Assembly (NCBI GenBank): GCA_004356105.1
Contig: SMYC01000264.1
Coordinates: 1 to 35,296, forward strand
Length of the DNA stretch: 35,296 nucleotides
DNA from: Acidobacteriota bacterium
GTDB taxonomy: Bacteria > Acidobacteriota > Vicinamibacteria > Marinacidobacterales > SMYC01
Direction: 5' to 3'
A program made the position numbers and the translations under genes. How positions within the stretch are numbered: position 1 is the stretch's first letter; each line of letters begins with the position of its first letter. Below the pieces are notes generated by a model. The model had not been told where the DNA came from. It made no database searches and saw nothing but the letters and a program-made list of their open reading frames with translations. This document shows positions 31,009-35,296 of the stretch, in pieces.

Positions 31009-32664
31009 CTACGGTTCGAGAGCCCAGATCTCGATCTTCGGCCCTTTGCGTGAAAGCGACGCTCGTGGTGGCCAGTCTTCATTGTCCAGGTAAGGAGGCC
31101 CGTTCGCGTCTTCGAACGGGGAGACGGTGTGGAGCAACGTGGCTTCCCGCGCCACGCGCTCGAAAAGGGCCGTGACTTCGGGAGGCGGCGGCGCGGGAGG
31201 AAGCCGCAAGACGACCGTGGAAACACCGAGCTCTTTGAGGGGTGAGAGGCCCCCCTGGAGCGCGTCATAGCTGACATGGATCCGGTTGAGCTCGTCGCCG
31301 TTTCCGAAAAAATAGAGCCCGTAGGAGGTGGTCTCTCGCTCGGCGACTTCGAGGAGCGAGGCATATTTTCCTCGGCGCGTAAGCTCGCTGAGCCCGTCAT
31401 TGGCTTCGAGGCTCTTCCTAAAGCTCGCGGCGGATTGCGGGACCGGCACCGAGTAGGACTGCAGCGCTAGCGTCTCGCCTGAGGGAACGTTCTCGACGAT
31501 CCAACGACGTGCCAACGTACGTGTGTCGTCCTCGGCAAGCAAGCGGTCGACCTGGATCGATTGATAAAGCGGCAGTAGGCACGCGAGCCCCGCGACGAGC
31601 CCCGCGACAGCTTTTCCAAAACGGGTCTCGAGGCTCGCGATCGTGAGGCCGGCGAAAGTGGCCAAGCAAGGCAAGATGGGGTTGAGATAACGCCCCGCGA
31701 AAAACGTGTAAGTAATGAACGCGAAAAAAAAAGCTGGAAAAACGCCCCAGAGCGCTAGCTCGGCAAGGCCGCGCCGCCAGGCGAGGAGAACGCCCGCGAC
31801 GGTGAGGCCAACGAGCAGATAGCCGAACCCTTGCGTAAGAAGGAAGTCGACATAGAGTCCGAGGCTCGGGAAGATCGTCGCCCCCATGTCGAGGCTGCGA
31901 TCCACGACGATCTGCCGGTTCGCCCGCATGTGCTCGAGCGCCACGGGAAGACGGAGAACGACGAAAGGCGATAGTACAAAGAACGTCACCGCCGATACCA
32001 CGCCCGCGGCGATAACGTGCGAGAACTGCTCGAGCCGCCGACTCGCCCAGTGAGACGCCACAAATGCCGGCGCGAGAAAAATCATGTAGTAGTGCGTCGC
32101 GAAGGCGACGCCGAGTGCGACGCCAGCGACGCCGTAAGCCTGGAGCGTTTTTCGGTCGATCGCGCGATCGATGGCCCAAAGCGCGAGAATCAGAAGAAAG
32201 CCACTCGGCACATCGTGCTTCAGGTAGTGCGCGTCCCGAACATTGAAGTAGGCGACCGCGACAAAGAGAGCGCTCGCGCGGCCGGCGGTGCGGCCAAAAT
32301 GTTTGGCCGCGAGGTGGTACGTGAGCACGACCGTAGCGAGCGACGCGGCCACGCCCACGAGGCGCCCCACGAGGTAGAAGTCTGTCGGGTCGGTAAAAAA
32401 CCGCTCTTGAAACGCGCCGAGACTGTCGTAGCGGCCGACCGCCCGGCCCGCCACGTAGAGCGCACCCATGACGCCGAAGAGGAAATAGAAAAAGAAGCTC
32501 GGGTAGAGATAGTAGCCAGGGTCGAGGCCGCGAGCGACCGCGAGCGACCGCGCCATGATGTTCACTTCGTCCGGGTTGTAAACAAAAGGAAGCCCGTGGT
32601 CGATACCGTAAAGCCGCAGCACCGCGGCCACCACCAAAACACCGAGGAGAAAAGGGTCCCGCAT
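31009..32664 (-). CDS. GT39-type membrane glycosyltransferase (PMT_2-like)
   Basis: A 551-residue polytopic protein. The first segment (LLGVLVVAAVLRLYGI) is followed by the acidic loop FVYNPDEVNIMARSLAVARG, the DE motif of PMT/ArnT-like enzymes. About ten more hydrophobic segments follow (for example AGRASALFVAVAYFNVRDAH, GVALGVAFATHYYMIFLAPA and WGVFPAFFFAFITYTFFAGR, then LNPILPCLATFAGL). The C-terminal 150 residues are a soluble periplasmic-type domain. Such enzymes take a sugar from a polyprenyl-phosphate donor outside the inner membrane. ATG at 32664 lies 11 bases from the palindromic element, and no ribosome binding site is visible, which is odd for a gene of this size. Confidence 0.83.
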   Translation of the reverse strand: MRDPFLLGVLVVAAVLRLYGIDHGLPFVYNPDEVNIMARSLAVARGLDPGYYLYPSFFFYFLFGVMGALYVAGRAVGRYDSLGAFQERFFTDPTDFYLVGRLVGVAASLATVVLTYHLAAKHFGRTAGRASALFVAVAYFNVRDAHYLKHDVPSGFLLILALWAIDRAIDRKTLQAYGVAGVALGVAFATHYYMIFLAPAFVASHWASRRLEQFSHVIAAGVVSAVTFFVLSPFVVLRLPVALEHMRANRQIVVDRSLDMGATIFPSLGLYVDFLLTQGFGYLLVGLTVAGVLLAWRRGLAELALWGVFPAFFFAFITYTFFAGRYLNPILPCLATFAGLTIASLETRFGKAVAGLVAGLACLLPLYQSIQVDRLLAEDDTRTLARRWIVENVPSGETLALQSYSVPVPQSAASFRKSLEANDGLSELTRRGKYASLLEVAERETTSYGLYFFGNGDELNRIHVSYDALQGGLSPLKELGVSTVVLRLPPAPPPPEVTALFERVAREATLLHTVSPFEDANGPPYLDNEDWPPRASLSRKGPKIEIWALEP

Positions 32665-32674
32665 CGACGATCAA

Positions 32675-32903
32675 GATCAACAATAAGAAAGGCGTAACGC
32701 AAAGGCGCAAAGACGCAAAGACGCAAAGGAAAAGAAAGAAAGAAAGGTCCGCTTGCGCGCCTTGCGAAACTCTCTCATTTCGAAGTTAATGAGCCAAATT
32801 TGGCGACAAAAAGCGTCTCCTCTCATGTTCTTGTTTTTTCTTGTTTTTTCTTTGCGCCTTTGCGACTTGGCGCCTTTGCGTTACGCTTTTCTTAATATTG
32901 ATC
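32675..32903. mobile_element. MITE-like palindromic element
   Basis: A 229-bp noncoding unit with long imperfect terminal inverted repeats. The left arm 32675-32729 and right arm 32849-32903 match over about 55 bases with roughly seven mismatches; both begin GATCAA and share GCGTAACGCAAAGGCGC, then CGCAAAG repeats. The middle (32747-32831) is unstructured AT-richer sequence. No protein is encoded. The element takes up almost the whole gap between the epimerase stop (32908) and the glycosyltransferase start (32664). The GCAAAGGCGCAAAG type of motif recurs, from recall, in many environmental genomes. Mobilisation by a transposase elsewhere is inference; a large hairpin transcript is the alternative. 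Confidence 0.7.
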
Positions 32904-32907
32904 CTGG

Positions 32908-33870
32908 CTAGGAATCAGAAAGATAAGCGATCACGCGCTCGAGAATCTGCTCGAGGCTAACCGTCGGCTTGTAACCGATGAGTTTTTCGATCTTACCCGT
33001 ATCGGGAACACGCCGCGGCATGTCTTCGAAGCCCTCCTCATAAGCTTCTTCGTAAGGCACGAGGACGATCTCTGACTTGCTTTTCGTCATCGCTTTCACC
33101 TTCTCGGCGAGCTCCATCATGCTCACTTCTTGCTGCGAGCCGATGTTGAAAACCTCGCCCACGGCATCGGGGTGATCGATGAGGCCAAGCAGGCCGCCCA
33201 CAACGTCGGAGACATCCGTGAAACAACGGCTCTGGGTTCCGTCGCCGAAGACCGTGATCGGCTCTCCCGCGAGCGCTTGGCGTACGAAGTTTGGGATAAC
33301 CATTCCGTAGCGTCCCGTCTGCCGCGGCCCGACCGTATTGAAAAGACGCACCACGACGACCGGAAGCTTCTTCTCTTTGTAGTAAGCAAGGCCGAGAAAC
33401 TCATCGATAGCTTTCGAGCACGCGTAGCTCCAGCGGCCTTTGTGGGTCGCGCCCAGGACGAGATCCGAGTCCTCTCGAAACGGGATGTCGGTGCTCTTGC
33501 CATAAACTTCCGAGGTCGAGGCGAGGATGACTCTCTTCTTCTTCTTGTTCGCGACCCTCAGCACGGTCTCCGTGCCGTGGACATTGGTCTCGATGGTGTG
33601 CACGGGGCTCTCGACGATGAGGCGCACACCGACGGCGGCAGCCAAATGAACAACGACGTCGACTCGGTCAACGTGCTCCGCGGTAGAGGGCCTGTTCAAG
33701 ACGTTGTCGATGGTGTAATGAAAGCGCTCGTGGCCCTTGATGTGGTCGATGTTCTCGATGCTGCCCGTGGAAAGATCGTCGAGCACATAGACCTCGTCGC
33801 CGCGTTCGAGAAGAGCTTCGGAGAGGTGGGAGCCGATGAAACCCGCGCCTCCCGTAATGAGGAGCTTCAC
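32908..33870 (-). CDS. NAD-dependent sugar epimerase/dehydratase (extended SDR)
   Basis: A 320-residue extended short-chain dehydrogenase: the NAD motif MKLLITGGAGFIGSHLSEAL, DVVVHLAAAVGVRL, the catalytic Ser region ILASTSEVYGKS, the YxxxK pair in WSYACSKAIDEF, and VVVRLFNTVGPRQTGRYGMV, then FGDGTQSRCFTDVSDVV. It resembles UDP-glucose/UDP-glucuronate 4-epimerases and UDP-glucuronate decarboxylases; the exact sugar cannot be read. GTG at 33870 is used: GGAGG lies 9 bases upstream, it gives the standard MKLLITGG start, and it overlaps the upstream stop by 4 bp (GTGA). It supplies a nucleotide sugar for the glycan genes nearby. Confidence 0.88.
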   Translation of the reverse strand: MKLLITGGAGFIGSHLSEALLERGDEVYVLDDLSTGSIENIDHIKGHERFHYTIDNVLNRPSTAEHVDRVDVVVHLAAAVGVRLIVESPVHTIETNVHGTETVLRVANKKKKRVILASTSEVYGKSTDIPFREDSDLVLGATHKGRWSYACSKAIDEFLGLAYYKEKKLPVVVVRLFNTVGPRQTGRYGMVIPNFVRQALAGEPITVFGDGTQSRCFTDVSDVVGGLLGLIDHPDAVGEVFNIGSQQEVSMMELAEKVKAMTKSKSEIVLVPYEEAYEEGFEDMPRRVPDTGKIEKLIGYKPTVSLEQILERVIAYLSDS

Positions 33871-35296
33871 AACCAACGACCTCCGTTTGCCGGACCCTTA
33901 TTGCCCGCCTTTTTCATCACTTCGTAAACCCGCGTCGCGCCCCGTGCATCGACGAGGCGGGCGCCCGCTTCACTCATTCGTTGGCGCGCGTCTCGATCCT
34001 TCAGAAGCGCTCTGGCATGCCTGCCGATCTCTTCCACACTGACATCGGTGCCGAGGCCGAGATGCTCGACCGATCCATAACGAGAGAACTCGTCCATCCG
34101 CTCCCGCTCGCGCCGGTTCTGACAAAGGACCATGCCTGGACGGCCGAGAGCGGCAATCTCGAATACGGTCATCCCGCCGGAGCACAGCACGAGGTCGGCT
34201 TCCGCCAGGATATCCGCCATATGCTCGACGTTTTTCAAGACGTCTGGACGGTAGGAAAGCTTTGACACGAGCGTCTCCAGTTGCTCGCGATAGCTGTAGG
34301 CAGGGCCGAGAACGACCGTGACTTCGACCCCAGGGATGTCGTCGAGGGCCTCGAGCGCCTTCATCGTCAAGTTTTGCGGGTCGCTCCCTCCAAAGCTCAA
34401 GACCACACGCTTGCCATCGTTCGGGATCGTCATCGACGCGCCGGCTTTCTTTTGAAACGAATCACGCAAGATCGCGAAAGCCGGACCCGCGTGGTAATCG
34501 TCGAGCTCGACCTCGCTCTCCTGCATCGTCGCGATGATGATCGAGGCGAGCTCGGAAGGGTTCTCGATATCATCGAGCGAGTCCACGAGGTTTACTGTCG
34601 ACGCGCCCAGACCGGCGAGCGCGCGCAAGTAGTCTTCTTCCAGAAAGGGACGGTCGTTGACGACGATGTTGGGCGAGTAGTCCCGGATGGCGTCGACAAT
34701 GGACGTCAACTCGTCGCCGGGCGCTACCCGCACGGGGTAACCGAGCCGGGCGATGTGCTGGACGCCTTCGGGCGGGTCGGCGCGCATGAGAAAGCAGAGA
34801 TCGGCGTGCGGGGCGATCTTCGTCAAAGCTTCCGCCACCGCGAGGCTCCGGAGCACGTGACCCATCCCCATCTCGCCGCCGCCGTCGACGCGGAAGAGAA
34901 CCCGCGGCAGGTGGACGAGCTTCTCGGCGAGCCAGAAGTCATAAATGTCATGGATGGTGAGCGCCGACATCTTGTCCATGAGGATGTGCCCGACGTTCTC
35001 GCCAAGCCTCAGCTCGGAGTCGAGTACGTCGCGCCGCAAAGCACGGATGGCCCCGTCTTCGTGATAGAGCGGCTCGAGCTCGTTGCGACGCTCCGCCCGC
35101 TCGAATAACGGCTCGAGCTTTCCCCGTGGCCGATGCCAAGTGAGTGCCCGCACCTCGTTGAGTGAGATGACGGCATCGAAGCCCTTTTGGATGAGCTCGT
35201 CGATGGCGGCGTCGATCTGCTCCGCGCGTCGAAACGGGGACGTCGCCTGGAGCGTCACGACGATGTCGAAGCGGGTGTCGCTATCCGCTTCGACGG
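33867..35296 (-). CDS. Cytidylyltransferase (NeuA/PseF-like) fused to PseG-like hydrolase (partial)
   Basis: The frame is open through the right edge; about 476 residues of the C-terminal side are present. The N-terminal part (FDIVVTLQATSPFRRAEQID, FDAVISLNEVRALTW) is the CMP-nonulosonate synthetase fold, with the LQxTSPxR motif. From about 34930 the chain reads as PseG, the UDP-sugar hydrolase before pseudaminic acid: VLFRVDGGGEMGMGHVLRSL, VLSFGGSDPQNLTMKALEAL, DLVLCSGGMTVFEIAALGRP. PseG removes UDP from the altrose-type intermediate and PseF activates the finished pseudaminic acid with CTP, so the fusion joins two non-adjacent pathway steps. The start codon and the cytidylyltransferase N-terminus, with the CTP-binding glycine loop, lie outside the window. 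It overlaps the epimerase start by 4 bp. Confidence 0.85.
   Translation of the reverse strand, partial: VEADSDTRFDIVVTLQATSPFRRAEQIDAAIDELIQKGFDAVISLNEVRALTWHRPRGKLEPLFERAERRNELEPLYHEDGAIRALRRDVLDSELRLGENVGHILMDKMSALTIHDIYDFWLAEKLVHLPRVLFRVDGGGEMGMGHVLRSLAVAEALTKIAPHADLCFLMRADPPEGVQHIARLGYPVRVAPGDELTSIVDAIRDYSPNIVVNDRPFLEEDYLRALAGLGASTVNLVDSLDDIENPSELASIIIATMQESEVELDDYHAGPAFAILRDSFQKKAGASMTIPNDGKRVVLSFGGSDPQNLTMKALEALDDIPGVEVTVVLGPAYSYREQLETLVSKLSYRPDVLKNVEHMADILAEADLVLCSGGMTVFEIAALGRPGMVLCQNRRERERMDEFSRYGSVEHLGLGTDVSVEEIGRHARALLKDRDARQRMSEAGARLVDARGATRVYEVMKKAGNKGPANGGRWL

Noticed and set aside
1..35296. CRISPR array
   Set aside because: No regularly spaced direct repeats of suitable length were found; the only tandem repeats are the short coding repeats and the CGCAAAG motif in the palindromic element.

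Overview
The window is GC-rich bacterial DNA (roughly 60% G+C by eye). It has the look of an environmental Acidobacteriota-type genome. This rests on the large secreted Asp-box propeller protein, relics of kinase-type PD40/TolB propeller and TPR proteins, an ASPIC/UnbV C-terminus, and frequent GTG/TTG starts. The phylum call is inference from gene content only.

Positions 1-4300 look like an old integration site at the 3' end of a tRNA-Arg(ACG) gene. They hold the tail of an ASPIC/UnbV protein, a chimeric aminotransferase remnant, a HigB toxin gene overlapping a HigA-type antitoxin fused to an ImmA/IrrE zinc protease, a frameshifted tyrosine recombinase running up to the tRNA, and a broken VOC/glyoxalase gene beyond it. 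Positions 4294-5844 hold a DUF6265-like lipocalin-type protein, an isoaspartyl peptidase/asparaginase and tRNA-Glu(CTC) with a near-perfect sigma70 promoter. Positions 5963-14578 hold three long plus-strand genes: a 950-residue protein I do not recognise, a membrane-anchored spermidine-synthase-like protein, and the secreted Asp-box protein.

Positions 14592-18100 are a gene graveyard: a small protein with a truncated nucleotidyltransferase, a broken kinase-type propeller gene, an intact small-protein/nucleotidyltransferase pair, a transposase N-terminal relic, a frameshifted TPR gene and an unassigned short remnant.

From 28088 down to 18107 nine minus-strand genes are packed with stop/start overlaps and read as one cell-surface glycan operon: GNAT acetyltransferase, polysaccharide deacetylase, glycosyltransferase, methyltransferase, membrane GT-C-like protein, methyltransferase and three more glycosyltransferases. 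Upstream are PspC, a small membrane protein, a zinc-ribbon rhomboid protease, an orphan gene fragment, alanine racemase, a GT39-type membrane glycosyltransferase, a 229-bp palindromic MITE-like element, an NAD-dependent sugar epimerase, and a cytidylyltransferase-PseG fusion that runs off the right edge. The PseG fusion points to pseudaminic-acid-like nonulosonate activation, so positions 18107-35296 as a whole look devoted to surface polysaccharide or glycoprotein glycan synthesis.

The most unusual items are the HigB/HigA-ImmA module, the palindromic element that fills a whole intergenic gap, the in-frame tandem repeats inside two adjacent operon genes, the uncharacterised 950-residue protein, and the PseF-PseG-like fusion.
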